64,000 nt of DNA from Bacillota bacterium (GCA_023400235.1 JAEXFI010000046.1:1-64000); one strand, 5' to 3'; shown: positions 19,477 through 29,217, counted from the stretch's first letter. Made by a program: numbers and translations. Notes: a model not told the origin generated them from the sequence alone.

Positions 19477-20541
19477 ATGAAAATCAAGATACTTTCGTTA
19501 ATAATGGTGTTGGTATTAGCCCTGGGGATGTTTACAGGCTGCGGCCCTGAAAAAAATGCAGGTTTATCAACAGCTTCGGTTTCTGCCGGGCAGTCAGCCG
19601 CATCAGACAGCGGCGCTTCAGGTCAGAAGAAGGCAGTTCAGGGAGACGCTTCGGCGGGCGTACAGCCTTCAAATACTGTCCGCTATCCTTTGACCTTAAA
19701 GGATGCAAACGGGACAGAGGTTACAATTGCAGCAAAGCCGACAAAAATTGTATGCCTTCCCCTTGGAGCATGTGAGATGCTGCTCTCTCTGGTGGATAAA
19801 AGCCGGATAGCAGCCATGACAAATTATGTTGATGACCCTGCTGTGTCAAATGTAGCGGACACCGCAAAAGGTGTGGGTAAAAGGCTGGATTTCAATGCGG
19901 AAAGAATAATCGCCATACAGCCCGACCTTGTGCTGGCCGACACCTGGCAGGACAAAGACATATTGAAGCAGCTCAAGGATTCGGGTATAAGTGTTTTTGT
20001 TGTGAACTCCCCGAAAAATGTTGATGAGCAGAAGGAAATGCTGAAGCTTTTGGGGGAGGTTACCGACAGTACTGCAAATGCAGAAGAAGTAACCGCCTGG
20101 ATGGAGCAGAAGCTGAAGGCAGTTTCTGACAAGCTGGCAGGGCTTAAGGAAGAGCAGAAGCTCTCAATTATTGATTACAGCGAAATGGGTTCCACCAGCG
20201 GAAAAGATACAAATTTTGACGATGTTGTCACAAGAGCAGGACTGACAAACCCTGTGTCACAGGCCGGACTGACAGGCTGGCCACAGCTTTCCAAGGAAAT
20301 GATAATAAAGTACAATCCTGATATAATCAGTGTGCCCTCGTGGTTTTATGATACGAGCAAGACAACTCCTGAAGGCCTTAAGAAATCCATAAGCCAGGAC
20401 AAGTCTCTGGCAGGTGTGAAGGCTGTGAAAAACAACAGGCTGATATTGATTCCCTATAACCATTTAAGCACTACATCACAATACTCGGTTCTGGCGGTTG
20501 AGGATATGGCAAGGGCTGCATATCCTGAGTTGTTCAAATAG
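19477..20541 (+). CDS. btuF: Cobalamin ABC transporter substrate-binding lipoprotein
   Basis: 354 aa from ATG 19477 (GGAGG upstream; an earlier in-frame ATG overlaps the terminator). Lipobox ALGMFTGCG with Cys at about 23, a Ser/Ala-rich linker (25-60), then a type III periplasmic-binding fold: PTKIVCLPLGACEMLLSL, the inter-domain helix, and NNRLILIPYNHL at the end. Placement behind a B12 riboswitch and ahead of BtuC and BtuD makes a corrinoid the likely ligand. Confidence 0.88.
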   Translation: MKIKILSLIMVLVLALGMFTGCGPEKNAGLSTASVSAGQSAASDSGASGQKKAVQGDASAGVQPSNTVRYPLTLKDANGTEVTIAAKPTKIVCLPLGACEMLLSLVDKSRIAAMTNYVDDPAVSNVADTAKGVGKRLDFNAERIIAIQPDLVLADTWQDKDILKQLKDSGISVFVVNSPKNVDEQKEMLKLLGEVTDSTANAEEVTAWMEQKLKAVSDKLAGLKEEQKLSIIDYSEMGSTSGKDTNFDDVVTRAGLTNPVSQAGLTGWPQLSKEMIIKYNPDIISVPSWFYDTSKTTPEGLKKSISQDKSLAGVKAVKNNRLILIPYNHLSTTSQYSVLAVEDMARAAYPELFK

Positions 20542-20579
20542 GTTTTTATAGGAAGGCAGCTTGCAAATAAGGCAAGTTG

Positions 20580-21629
20580 ATGGAGATTACGTTGAAGAAG
20601 GCTGATTTTAAAATTGGAATAATACCTGTAATGCTGGTGGTTTTGCTGGTGGTAACCATAGCAGGCACTGCCGTAGGTGCAGTTTATGTGCCGTTTTTCG
20701 ATACCTTCAGGATAATACTGAAAAATCTGGGTTTGCTCAAAGGGGGCGTTTTTGCCGAAGGACAGGAGCCTATTATTTTTCTGGTGAGATTTCCCAGAGT
20801 TGCAGTGGCTGCGCTTGCAGGTACTGCGTTGGGGGCTTCCGGAGCGGTTATGCAGGGGATGTTCAGAAATCCCATGGCTGACCCGGGGATATTGGGAATC
20901 TCCAGCGGCGCAGGGCTTGGGGCGGTATTGGCTATCAAGTTGGGACTGGCAGCAGCCGGTATGTATTTCATGCCGCTGTTTGCCTTCGCAGGAGCTTTTT
21001 TAGCCATAATGGCAATCTATATGTTATCCTACCAAAAGGGAAAAGTGCCGGTGTTGACTCTGATACTTTCAGGTATAGCCATCAGCACTTTTTTAGGAGC
21101 TATAACAAATATCATTCTGACCATTTCTTATGATTATCAAGTCAAGGAGTTTCTGTTCTGGTCTACCGGAGGCTTGGAAGGGAGGCGCTGGGAGCATTTC
21201 AGGCTGATAGTCATTCCCATAGTGATAAGCGTTGCGCTTATGTGCATATTTTCAAGAGATCTCAACGTACTGCTAATGGGTGAGGAGGAGGCCAAGTCGG
21301 TAGGGCTTAATACCGGACGGCTGAGAACTGTCCTTTTACTGCTTGTGTCGGCGGCAACAGCCAGTGCTGTGTGTGTTACCGGGGCCATAAGCTTTGTTGG
21401 CCTCATTGTACCGCACATTATGAGACTTTTAATCGGGCCGGATCATAAGATACTACTGCCGGCCAGCGCAATTGGAGGCGCCATATTCCTGGTGGGCTGC
21501 GACCTTATATCAAGAGTGGTGGCAATTCCCTATGAACTGGGAGTGGGTATAATAACCGCATTGCTTGGGGCACCGTATTTCCTCTATCTGCTTTTGAAAT
21601 CCAAAAGGGCAGGAGGCGCTGTGATATAG
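20580..21629 (+). CDS. btuC: Cobalamin ABC transporter permease
   Basis: About 349 aa with some ten hydrophobic segments. FecCD/BtuC signatures: RFPRVAVAALAGTALGASGAVMQGMFRNPMADPGILGISSGAGLGAV (residues about 60-107) and CVTGAISFVGLIVPHIMRLLIGPDHK (about 265-290), the ATPase-coupling loop. Overlaps nothing; btuD follows after 1 nt. A TTG directly before the ATG is an alternative start. Confidence 0.93.
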   Translation: MEITLKKADFKIGIIPVMLVVLLVVTIAGTAVGAVYVPFFDTFRIILKNLGLLKGGVFAEGQEPIIFLVRFPRVAVAALAGTALGASGAVMQGMFRNPMADPGILGISSGAGLGAVLAIKLGLAAAGMYFMPLFAFAGAFLAIMAIYMLSYQKGKVPVLTLILSGIAISTFLGAITNIILTISYDYQVKEFLFWSTGGLEGRRWEHFRLIVIPIVISVALMCIFSRDLNVLLMGEEEAKSVGLNTGRLRTVLLLLVSAATASAVCVTGAISFVGLIVPHIMRLLIGPDHKILLPASAIGGAIFLVGCDLISRVVAIPYELGVGIITALLGAPYFLYLLLKSKRAGGAVI

Positions 21630-21630
21630 C

Positions 21631-22848
21631 ATGGATAATATTATAGAAATACAGAAGCTGAATTGCACCATAGGCAGCAGTAAGATATTACATGAAATAA
21701 ACCTCCATGTACAGCAGGGGGAATTCGTGGGCCTCATAGGACCAAACGGAGCGGGCAAGACTACTCTCTTGAAATGTATAAACGGGATATATCCTGCTGA
21801 GGGGCAATTAAAAATAAAGGATGTCAATATTAAAGCCTATGGAAATAAAGAGCTGGCAAGGGAAGTTGCTCTTATGCATCAAAATACCTCTATAGACTTT
21901 CCCTTTTCCGCACTGGACATTGTTCTTATGGGAAGATATCCACATCTTGGGCGATTTCAGCGAGAGAGCGGTGAAGACCGGAGAATAGCCAGGAGCAATA
22001 TGAGCTATACAAACATACAGGGTCTTGAGAACAGTCCCATTACACAAATGTCGGGAGGAGAAAGACAGAGGGTGCTCTTTGCAAAGACCCTGACTCAGCA
22101 GTCGGGAATAGTTTTGCTGGATGAGCCTACTGCAAGTCTGGATATTACCTATCAGGAGCAGATATTCAAGTATTCCGCAGAACTGACTGCCCTGGGAATA
22201 ACCGTAATAGCCGCAATACATGACCTGAAGATCGCCGCAAGATATTGTACGCGGCTGGTGCTCCTGGAGGAGGGGACGATTGCTGCCGACGGGAAGCCTG
22301 AGGAAGTGCTCACTTCTGAAAATATCTCAAGGGTTTACGGCGTAAATGCGCTGGTGTACAGAAACAAAATTACAGGACTGCTGGATATTTATATAAACAG
22401 AAGCGACCCTCAGAGAAAATCCGGACCTGCTCATGTGATTGGAGGCGGCGGCTCAGCCACCGCCGTATTGAGGGCTCTGTACGAACAGGGCTACACCGTG
22501 ACGGCAGGGGTTTTTTCTCACGGGGACAGTGATATTGTCAGTGCTGAAGTTTTTGGGATGAAATATCTGGAGGAAAAGCCCTTCAGTGAAATATCATCAG
22601 AGCTTCAGAGGGAAAATATTAATCTTATAGAAAACTCAGAGCTTACAATATTGTGCAGCATGCCCTTTGGCTTTCAAAATATAGGGAACCTCCAGGCGGC
22701 AAAGAGCGCAAAAAAGCTGGTTATCATAGAGGATGAAAGACCTGAGGTCAGGGATTATACGGAGGGCAGGGCTGTGGAGCTTTATAACGGGCTGAAAAGG
22801 ACCGCAGCAGCAGTTATACCCTCGGCCCGGATTCATGAGGTTCTTTAG
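21631..22848 (+). CDS. btuD: Cobalamin ABC ATPase with C-terminal extension
   Basis: 405 aa. Residues 1-250 are a typical FecE/BtuD ATPase: Walker A GPNGAGKTTL (about 37-46), signature MSGGERQRV (about 140), Walker B IVLLDEPTASLD (about 160), His switch AAIHDL. Residues about 270-405 form an added domain that opens with a Rossmann-like IGGGGSATAVLRALYEQGYTVTAGVF. Similar fusions occur in clostridial cobalamin transport loci; the role of the added domain is unknown. Note that the normal Walker and signature motifs are intact, so the ATPase should work. Confidence 0.88.
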   Translation: MDNIIEIQKLNCTIGSSKILHEINLHVQQGEFVGLIGPNGAGKTTLLKCINGIYPAEGQLKIKDVNIKAYGNKELAREVALMHQNTSIDFPFSALDIVLMGRYPHLGRFQRESGEDRRIARSNMSYTNIQGLENSPITQMSGGERQRVLFAKTLTQQSGIVLLDEPTASLDITYQEQIFKYSAELTALGITVIAAIHDLKIAARYCTRLVLLEEGTIAADGKPEEVLTSENISRVYGVNALVYRNKITGLLDIYINRSDPQRKSGPAHVIGGGGSATAVLRALYEQGYTVTAGVFSHGDSDIVSAEVFGMKYLEEKPFSEISSELQRENINLIENSELTILCSMPFGFQNIGNLQAAKSAKKLVIIEDERPEVRDYTEGRAVELYNGLKRTAAAVIPSARIHEVL

Positions 22849-22992
22849 CGGATATGATGGAGCAGGAATAAAAGCAGCAGAATTCAGGTAAAAAGACTGT
22901 GCTGAAATAGTAAGGGAGCCTTTGGCAGGTGGTACATGCTATATGGTAAATGGTAAATGGTATATAAGTGCAGCAGAGGAATTGGAGGATGA

Positions 22993-23553
22993 ATGGGCAA
23001 ATTGATATTTATTACAGGAGGAGCCCGCAGCGGCAAAAGTACCTTTGCGGAACAAAAGGCAGAGCAATTTGGGGATAAAGTGCTGTATGTAGCCACTGCC
23101 AAGCGTGTTGACCAGGAGATGGAGCAGAGAATAGTCCGGCACAGATTGCGGAGACCTGCCGGCTGGGAAACCTTTGAGGGATACAAGAACCTGGACAGTG
23201 AGCTTGAAGGGATAATCAGTGAAAAAAGTGCTGTGCTTCTGGACTGCATAACCATATTAATCACAAATCTCATGCTGGAGGAGAGCTTGGACTGGGACAG
23301 CCTCTCCCGGGAAAGGGTCGAAGGAATAGAGAATACGATACTTCATCAGGTGGAAAGGCTCATCAGCCTGGCGAAGATGAGCTCTGTCCCGTTTATTCTG
23401 GTATCCAACGAGGTTGGCCTTGGCCTGGTGCCCCCGACGGCAATGGGCAGGGATTTCAGGGATATTGCAGGAAGAATGAATCAGCTTATTGCAAGAACAG
23501 CAGATGAAGTATATTTCTGTGTTTCAGGTATACCGATGAGAATAAAGGGGTGA
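22993..23553 (+). CDS. cobU: Adenosylcobinamide kinase / guanylyltransferase
   Basis: 186 aa. Phosphorylates adenosylcobinamide and adds GMP for assembly of the nucleotide loop. P-loop TGGARSGKSTFAE (about residues 8-20), YVATAKRVDQEM (the RVDQEM segment carries the typical CobU dimer contact), HRLRRPAGWETFE with the guanylylated His (about 47), and LVSNEVGLGLVPPTAMGRDFRDIAG. Immediately upstream of cobS. Confidence 0.95.
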   Translation: MGKLIFITGGARSGKSTFAEQKAEQFGDKVLYVATAKRVDQEMEQRIVRHRLRRPAGWETFEGYKNLDSELEGIISEKSAVLLDCITILITNLMLEESLDWDSLSRERVEGIENTILHQVERLISLAKMSSVPFILVSNEVGLGLVPPTAMGRDFRDIAGRMNQLIARTADEVYFCVSGIPMRIKG

Positions 23554-23557
23554 ATAT

Positions 23558-24307
23558 ATGAAGGCACTGAAACGTCTTGTGCTTATGCTGCAGTTTTTTA
23601 CCAGGATACCTATAAACATCAGTATTAATACAAACAGCCGGGATTTTGGAAAAGGATTGGTGTTTGCGCCCTTTGTAGGACTTGTTATTGGAGCCTTGCT
23701 CACCTGTGCTGCTTATGGGCTCCTCTTTATATTTCCCAGGGTTATGGTAGCTGCTGTTATTCTGGTGCTGTATATGATAATAACAGGGGGGCTGCACCTG
23801 GACGGGCTGGGAGATACCTTTGACGGTATATTTTCAAACCGCCCAAGGGAAAGAATACTGGAAATAATGAGAGACAGCAGGGTGGGAACCAATGCTGTGC
23901 TTGCGGTTCTGGGTGTAATCCTGCTGGATTTTGCAGCCTTGACTCAAATAAATCCCGACTACTATCTAAGGACGATCCTGCTTATGCCAATGGCGGGACG
24001 GGCAGGTTCACTTGTAGGAGCAGCTGTCTCCAGCTATGCAAGGCAGGGGGAGGGGCTGGGGAAATCATTTATTGACTTTTGCGGTAAAAGAGAACTTATA
24101 GGGGGCTTGGTAATATATACTGCAATCAGCCTGCTTACCCTAGACCTGAAGCTGTGGATTGTATTGCTGCTGCCTCCGGTTTCAGCCCTGCTGTCAGTGT
24201 GGTTCTTCAGCAGGAAGATAGGAGGTGCTACAGGGGATACCCTTGGTGCAGTGTGTGAAATCAATCAGTGCATATTTCTTGTGGCGGCATGCGGGATTCT
24301 GAGATAA
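23558..24307 (+). CDS. cobS: Cobalamin-5'-phosphate synthase
   Basis: 249 aa integral membrane enzyme that joins AdoCbi-GDP with alpha-ribazole phosphate. Signatures: FFTRIPI at the N-terminus, GGLHLDGLGDTFDGIFSNRPRERILEIMRDSRVGTNAV (about 88-125) with metal-binding Asp residues, and GGATGDTLGAVCEINQ near the end. Last corrinoid gene; no cobT or cobC is seen here. Confidence 0.95.
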   Translation: MKALKRLVLMLQFFTRIPINISINTNSRDFGKGLVFAPFVGLVIGALLTCAAYGLLFIFPRVMVAAVILVLYMIITGGLHLDGLGDTFDGIFSNRPRERILEIMRDSRVGTNAVLAVLGVILLDFAALTQINPDYYLRTILLMPMAGRAGSLVGAAVSSYARQGEGLGKSFIDFCGKRELIGGLVIYTAISLLTLDLKLWIVLLLPPVSALLSVWFFSRKIGGATGDTLGAVCEINQCIFLVAACGILR

Positions 24308-24455
24308 AATTATAAGTAAGTGCATTTTGTTTTATCCTTCAGGTAAGGGGTAAATAATAATAGTGTTGATATTACATAATAAATGGTGGATAGACAGTTG
24401 GATTGCCATTTGCACTATAATACGTTATTTTATACGGAGAAAGGAGTTTTACAAT

Positions 24456-24689
24456 ATGGTAAAACCTATAAAAATTAAAAATGTGGAAGACATTGAAACA
24501 ATCAATCGGATTGTAAGCCAGTATCCCTTTGACATATGGATTCATGGAAAGAGCGGAATGGCAGATGCAAAATCCATTCTGGGGATGTTCATTCTCAAGC
24601 TGGACGAGCCTTTAACACTTGTGGTGCCAGATGAAGCAGACACAACCAAGTTATTTAAGGAACTGGATCAATATATGCATATTTTTTAA
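24456..24689 (+). CDS. HPr-like protein lacking the active-site His
   Basis: 77 aa, ATG at 24456 with AAGGAG. The C-terminal half has the HPr Ser-46 region motif DAKSILGMFIL (residues 36-46), as in HPr and Crh. The phosphohistidine region of HPr (a His in a GxHARPA-like loop) is not present; the equivalent stretch reads RIVSQYPFDIWIHGKSG. It therefore cannot be a normal PTS phosphocarrier; a Crh-like regulatory role is possible but unproven. Single-gene unit. Confidence 0.7.
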   Translation: MVKPIKIKNVEDIETINRIVSQYPFDIWIHGKSGMADAKSILGMFILKLDEPLTLVVPDEADTTKLFKELDQYMHIF

Positions 24690-24741
24690 TATTTTCATTC
24701 AGTTTCCCCATTCATAAGGTCTTAACTTAAAAACCCGCAGA

Positions 24742-24790
24742 CGTCAGGTTCAAGTGCCGCCCGAAGGGAGGCATGAGAGCCTGATTTTTT
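24742..24790 (+). terminator. Terminator after HPr-like gene
   Basis: TCAGGTTC/GAGCCTGA stem with an inner G-C rich stem, then TTTTTT at 24785-24790. Confidence 0.7.
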
Positions 24791-24838
24791 CATTCCTTAT
24801 CTACAATTTCTACTGGAAAAATAATTATAAAAACAATA

Positions 24839-24990
24839 TTGACAAATAATTAACAAAGGGTTAAAATATAAATAGAGACATTGTTAATTAATTAACAGTG
24901 TCGCCATAAATAATCCTAATTTTTTTAAGCCATAAATGGCTGAACTTAATGGCTTAAATTTTTTAAGATTACTTGTTAAAAAAATAACAA
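24839..24990 (+). promoter_or_regulatory. adhE promoter with Rex-type operators
   Basis: Promoter: TTGACA at 24839 and TAAAAT at 24862, 17-bp spacer. Rex consensus is TTGTTAANNNNTTAACAA; TTGTTAATTAATTAACAG at 24881-24898 matches 17 of 18 and TTGTTAAAAAAATAACAA at 24973-24990 also 17 of 18. A third, weaker match overlaps the -35 box (24839-24856). Expected effect: Rex represses adhE until the NADH/NAD ratio rises. The Rex gene is not in the window. Confidence 0.85.
24924..24964 (+). terminator. Hairpin with T-tract in adhE leader
   Basis: A perfect 10-bp stem (24924-24933 / 24949-24958) followed by six Ts, between the promoter and adhE. It looks like an intrinsic terminator inside the leader and may give attenuation or partial read-through. 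Confidence 0.6.
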
Positions 24991-25029
24991 TAATCAATTT
25001 ATTAAATAACTTAATGGAGGTAAAATAGT

Positions 25030-27633
25030 ATGGCTAAGAAGAATTTGATTGTAAACAGTGTTGAAACATTACTGGAAAAAATCACTGAAATCAAGCAGGC
25101 ACAAGAGGTTTTTGCCACCTATTCCCAGGAGCAGGTTGACAAGATATTTGCTGCTGCAGCTCTGGCAGCCAACAAGAAAAGAATTCCTCTGGCGAAAATG
25201 GCACAGGCTGAGACCGGTATGGGTGTTGTAGAAGACAAGGTCATAAAGAACCACTATGCGGCAGAATATATATATAATGCATACAAGGACACTAAAACCT
25301 GCGGTGTTCTGGAAAAAGACGAAGCCTTTGGAATAACGAAGATTGCTGAACCACTGGGTGTCATAGCTGCCATCGTACCAACCACAAACCCCACATCAAC
25401 AGCTATATTCAAGGCCCTGCTGGCGCTTAAAACCAGAAACGGCATAATATTCTCTCCTCACCCCAGAGCGAAAAAATCTACCATTGAGGCAGCAGGCATC
25501 ATATTGGAAGCTGCAGTTGCAGCAGGTGCTCCCAAGGGGATTATCGGATGGATAGACGAGCCCACCATAGAACTCTCAGAGCGCGTAATGAAAGAAGCAA
25601 ATATTATACTAGCCACTGGCGGACCGGGTATGGTAAGAGCTGCATATTCTTCTGGAAAGCCTGCCATTGGCGTGGGCGCAGGCAACACTCCTGCAATCGT
25701 TGACGACACTGCTGATATAAAAACCGCAGTAAGCTCCATACTTGTTTCAAAGACCTTTGACAATGGTATGATATGTGCTTCAGAGCAGGCGGTCATTGTA
25801 CTGGATAAGGCATACAATGAAGTAAAGAAGGAGTTCACATTAAGAGGAGCGTACTTCCTCAACAAGGAGCAGACTCAGAAAACGAGAGAGGTATTGCTTG
25901 TAAACGGAGCACTCAATGCCAAAATAGTAGGACAGACTGCGTACACCATCGCAAAGCTGGCAGGCTTTGATGTACCCGTTGAAACAAAGATACTGGTTGG
26001 TGAGGTGGAATCTGTTGAGTTAACCGAAGCTTTCGCACACGAAAAGCTTTCACCGGTACTTGCCATGTATAGGGCCAAGACCTTTGAGGAAGCCGTAGCA
26101 AAGGCTGAAAAGCTGGTGGCAGACGGAGGCTTTGGACATACCTCTTCTTTATATATTGATGCAGTTAATGAAAAGGTTAAAATAGATAAATTCACACAGG
26201 CTATGAAAACCTGCAGAATTCTTGTGAACACACCTTCTTCACACGGAGGCATAGGGGACTTGTACAATTTCAAGCTGGCTCCATCTCTGACCCTGGGCTG
26301 CGGCTCCTGGGGAGGCAACTCGGTGTCTGAAAACGTAGGTGTCAAGCACCTGATTAACATCAAGACCGTAGCCGAAAGGAGAGAGAATATGCTTTGGTTT
26401 AGGACTCCTGAAAAGGTATATTTCAAAAAAGGCTGTCTGGGAGTGGCCTTAAAGGAACTTAAGGATGTGATGAACAAGAAGAGGGCGTTTATTGTAACAG
26501 ATTCCTTCCTGTTTAATAATGGCTATACCAAACCGGTCACAGACCTGCTTGATGCCATGAATATCAAATATCATACCTTCTTTGATGTAGCTCCCGATCC
26601 TACGCTTGCATGTGCAAAGCTGGGGGCTGAGGCCATGAGGGATTTCAAGCCGGACGTGATAATTGCTCTTGGAGGAGGCTCCGCCATGGATGCCGGCAAG
26701 ATAATGTGGACCTTATACGAGCATCCTGAAGTGGACTTCCAGGACCTTGCCATGAGATTTATGGATATCAGAAAAAGAGTGTATTCCTTCCCCAAGCTGG
26801 GTGAGAAGGCATACTTTATAGCCATCCCAACCTCTGCGGGCACAGGCTCTGAGGTAACTCCGTTCGCAGTTATCACTGATGAACAGACGGGAGTAAAATA
26901 TCCTCTGGCTGACTATGAATTAATGCCCAAGATGGCTATTGTCGATGTAGACCTTATGATGAACATGCCAAAAGGCCTGACCTCCGCATCAGGAATTGAT
27001 GCTCTCACTCATGCCGTTGAAGCATACGCATCAATGCTGGCAACAGATTATACAAACGGATTGGCTCTGCAGGCAGTTAAAAATATATTTGCATATCTGC
27101 CATCGGCATATGAAAACGGTGCTAAAGACCCGGTTGCCAGAGAGAAAATGGCAGATGCCTCAACAATGGCGGGTATGGCTTTCGCAAACGCTTTCCTGGG
27201 AATCTGCCACTCCATGGCACATAAGCTGGGTGCGTTCCATCATCTGCCACACGGTATAGCCAATGCTCTGCTTATAAATGAGGTAATGAAGTACAATATA
27301 GCAGAAGCTCCTGTCAAGATGGGAACCTTCTCTCAGTATAAATACCCTGAGATACTCAAGCGGTATGCCGAGATAGCAGCCTTCGTAGGAGTTAGCGGGG
27401 CCACTGACCAGGAGAAATTCAATAATCTGCTTGTGAAGATAGATGAACTCAAGGCTAAGGTGGGTGTACCTGCCACCATCAAGGCGGCAGGAGTGGATGA
27501 GGCCAAGTTCCTAGCCACTCTGGACGAAATGGTTGAACAGGCCTTTGATGACCAGTGCACAGGTGCAAATCCCAGATATCCTTTAATGAGCGAATTGAGA
27601 GAAATGTATCTTAGAGCATATTATGGAAAGTAA
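25030..27633 (+). CDS. adhE: Bifunctional acetaldehyde-CoA / alcohol dehydrogenase
   Basis: 867 aa. Reduces acetyl-CoA to acetaldehyde and then to ethanol, regenerating NAD in fermentation. Residues about 1-440 are an acylating aldehyde dehydrogenase with the catalytic Cys in DNGMICASEQAV (about 246); residues about 460-867 are an iron-dependent alcohol dehydrogenase with the nucleotide loop ALGGGSAMDAGKI (about 548-560) and metal-binding His residues in GICHSMAHKLGAFHHLPHG (about 725-742). Single-gene unit under probable Rex control. Confidence 0.97.
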   Translation: MAKKNLIVNSVETLLEKITEIKQAQEVFATYSQEQVDKIFAAAALAANKKRIPLAKMAQAETGMGVVEDKVIKNHYAAEYIYNAYKDTKTCGVLEKDEAFGITKIAEPLGVIAAIVPTTNPTSTAIFKALLALKTRNGIIFSPHPRAKKSTIEAAGIILEAAVAAGAPKGIIGWIDEPTIELSERVMKEANIILATGGPGMVRAAYSSGKPAIGVGAGNTPAIVDDTADIKTAVSSILVSKTFDNGMICASEQAVIVLDKAYNEVKKEFTLRGAYFLNKEQTQKTREVLLVNGALNAKIVGQTAYTIAKLAGFDVPVETKILVGEVESVELTEAFAHEKLSPVLAMYRAKTFEEAVAKAEKLVADGGFGHTSSLYIDAVNEKVKIDKFTQAMKTCRILVNTPSSHGGIGDLYNFKLAPSLTLGCGSWGGNSVSENVGVKHLINIKTVAERRENMLWFRTPEKVYFKKGCLGVALKELKDVMNKKRAFIVTDSFLFNNGYTKPVTDLLDAMNIKYHTFFDVAPDPTLACAKLGAEAMRDFKPDVIIALGGGSAMDAGKIMWTLYEHPEVDFQDLAMRFMDIRKRVYSFPKLGEKAYFIAIPTSAGTGSEVTPFAVITDEQTGVKYPLADYELMPKMAIVDVDLMMNMPKGLTSASGIDALTHAVEAYASMLATDYTNGLALQAVKNIFAYLPSAYENGAKDPVAREKMADASTMAGMAFANAFLGICHSMAHKLGAFHHLPHGIANALLINEVMKYNIAEAPVKMGTFSQYKYPEILKRYAEIAAFVGVSGATDQEKFNNLLVKIDELKAKVGVPATIKAAGVDEAKFLATLDEMVEQAFDDQCTGANPRYPLMSELREMYLRAYYGK

Positions 27634-27736
27634 ACAATAATCATATTTATTGGCGGGATTATTTAACTTTATTTATTCACTTTATTGTTGACTTCTTCAT
27701 CCTTTTTGCCCCCGATAAATAGTTATATGATATTGT

Positions 27737-27784
27737 AAAACAGCTGCCTGCAGGATAATTAAGATCTGCAGGCGGCTGTTTTGA
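27737..27784 (+). terminator. Terminator after adhE
   Basis: 17-bp stem (27737-27753 / 27766-27782, one G-U pair) with a terminal T run. The rest of the 27634-27960 gap holds only AT-rich sequence and the ribosome site of the next gene; no clear promoter was recognised. Confidence 0.85.
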
Positions 27785-27960
27785 TTTAAATGCATTGTTT
27801 TAAATGAATTGTAAGGGCGGTTAAAAAAGAATTCATAGATTTCGACCGATTTTGAGCAAATATTGATAGGAGAATGTTTATAATTTAATATAAAATGATT
27901 TATGAAAATGATATAAGGGTATAAATAATAAGGATTTATAGATTGAAGGAGGCAAAGCTT

Positions 27961-29130
27961 ATGAGTTTTAACTATTACATTCCTACCAGAGTCCTGTTTG
28001 GCAAGGGACAGCTTGAGCAACTGCACAGACAGGCCCTGCCCGGCAGAAAAGCATTGATTGTCACCTCGGCAGGCACGTCCATGAAGAAGCATGGTTACCT
28101 GGCAAGGCTGGAAGACCAGTTGAAAAAGGCAAATATAGATTATGTCCTGTATGATAAAATATTGCCAAACCCTATAAAGCCGCATGTAATGGAAGGGGCT
28201 GCCCTGGCGGCGGAAACCGGCTGTGACTTTGTCATCGGTCTGGGCGGAGGCAGCAGCATTGATTCATCAAAGTCAATAGCGGTTATGGCTACAAATCCCG
28301 GGGATTACTGGGACTATATAGGGGGTGGCTCGGGAAAGGCCATGCCGGTGCAGAATGATCCGCTTCCTGTAGTTGCAATTACCACTACTGCAGGGACAGG
28401 AACAGAGGCAGACCCCTGGACCGTCATAACCAATGATCAAAGCAATGAAAAAATAGGTTTTGGTTATGACAAGACCTTCCCTGTCCTGTCAATCGTGGAT
28501 CCCGGGCTGATGATGACGGTGCCTCCGCATTTGACGGCATATCAGGGCTTTGATGCTCTCTTCCACAGCACGGAGGGTTATATTAACAGATTTGCAAATG
28601 AAATGAGCGATATGTATGCCCTCAAAAGCATAGAACTGCTTGGGAGGTATCTGCCAACAGCAGTAAAGGAGGGCTCAAATGAGGAAGCCCGGGAAAAGGT
28701 AGCCCTGGCAAACACTGTTGCAGGAATGGTAGAATCCACCTCGGGCTGTACCTCGGAGCATTCTCTGGAACACGCCCTCAGCGCCTTTCATCCGGAACTT
28801 CCCCATGGAGCAGGGCTCATCATGGTAAGTGAAGCTTACTACACCTTTTTTGCAAAATCCGGCTCCTGTGACCAAAGGCTTGTGGATATGGCCATAGCGC
28901 TTGGAAAGAAGGAGGCAGGAGAGCCAATGGATTTTGTAACTGCTTTGGTTGACCTGCAAAAGGCCTGCGGTGTTTATGGTCTTAAGATGTCCGACTATGG
29001 CATAAAGGCAGATGAAATAGAGGCTCTGGCAGGAAATGCGCGGCACACCATGGGAGGGCTTTTTGCCTGTGATCCTGCTGAACTCAGCGACGAAAATGTG
29101 GTTGAAATACTGAAAAGGTCCTATAGATAA
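27961..29130 (+). CDS. Iron-containing alcohol dehydrogenase
   Basis: 389 aa from ATG 27961 with AAGGAGG; the frame extends further upstream but without a ribosome site. Family III (iron-dependent) alcohol dehydrogenase, likely an NAD(P)H-dependent aldehyde/butanol-type reductase. FVIGLGGGSSIDSSKS (about 93-108) binds nucleotide; the AITTTAGTGTEADPW segment and the metal-binding His residues in HSLEHALSAFHPELPHG (about 267-283) are intact. Own terminator. No Rex-type site seen upstream. Confidence 0.92.
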   Translation: MSFNYYIPTRVLFGKGQLEQLHRQALPGRKALIVTSAGTSMKKHGYLARLEDQLKKANIDYVLYDKILPNPIKPHVMEGAALAAETGCDFVIGLGGGSSIDSSKSIAVMATNPGDYWDYIGGGSGKAMPVQNDPLPVVAITTTAGTGTEADPWTVITNDQSNEKIGFGYDKTFPVLSIVDPGLMMTVPPHLTAYQGFDALFHSTEGYINRFANEMSDMYALKSIELLGRYLPTAVKEGSNEEAREKVALANTVAGMVESTSGCTSEHSLEHALSAFHPELPHGAGLIMVSEAYYTFFAKSGSCDQRLVDMAIALGKKEAGEPMDFVTALVDLQKACGVYGLKMSDYGIKADEIEALAGNARHTMGGLFACDPAELSDENVVEILKRSYR

Positions 29131-29169
29131 ATTGCGATAGAGTATAGTCCTATACGTTTTAAAGCAGAC

Positions 29170-29217
29170 GAGCTTTTGAGGGTGAACTGAAGGGTTCCCC
29201 TCAAAGGCTCTTTTTTT
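29170..29217 (+). terminator. Terminator after alcohol dehydrogenase
   Basis: 13-bp stem (29170-29182 / 29198-29210, one G-U) followed by seven Ts. Confidence 0.85.
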
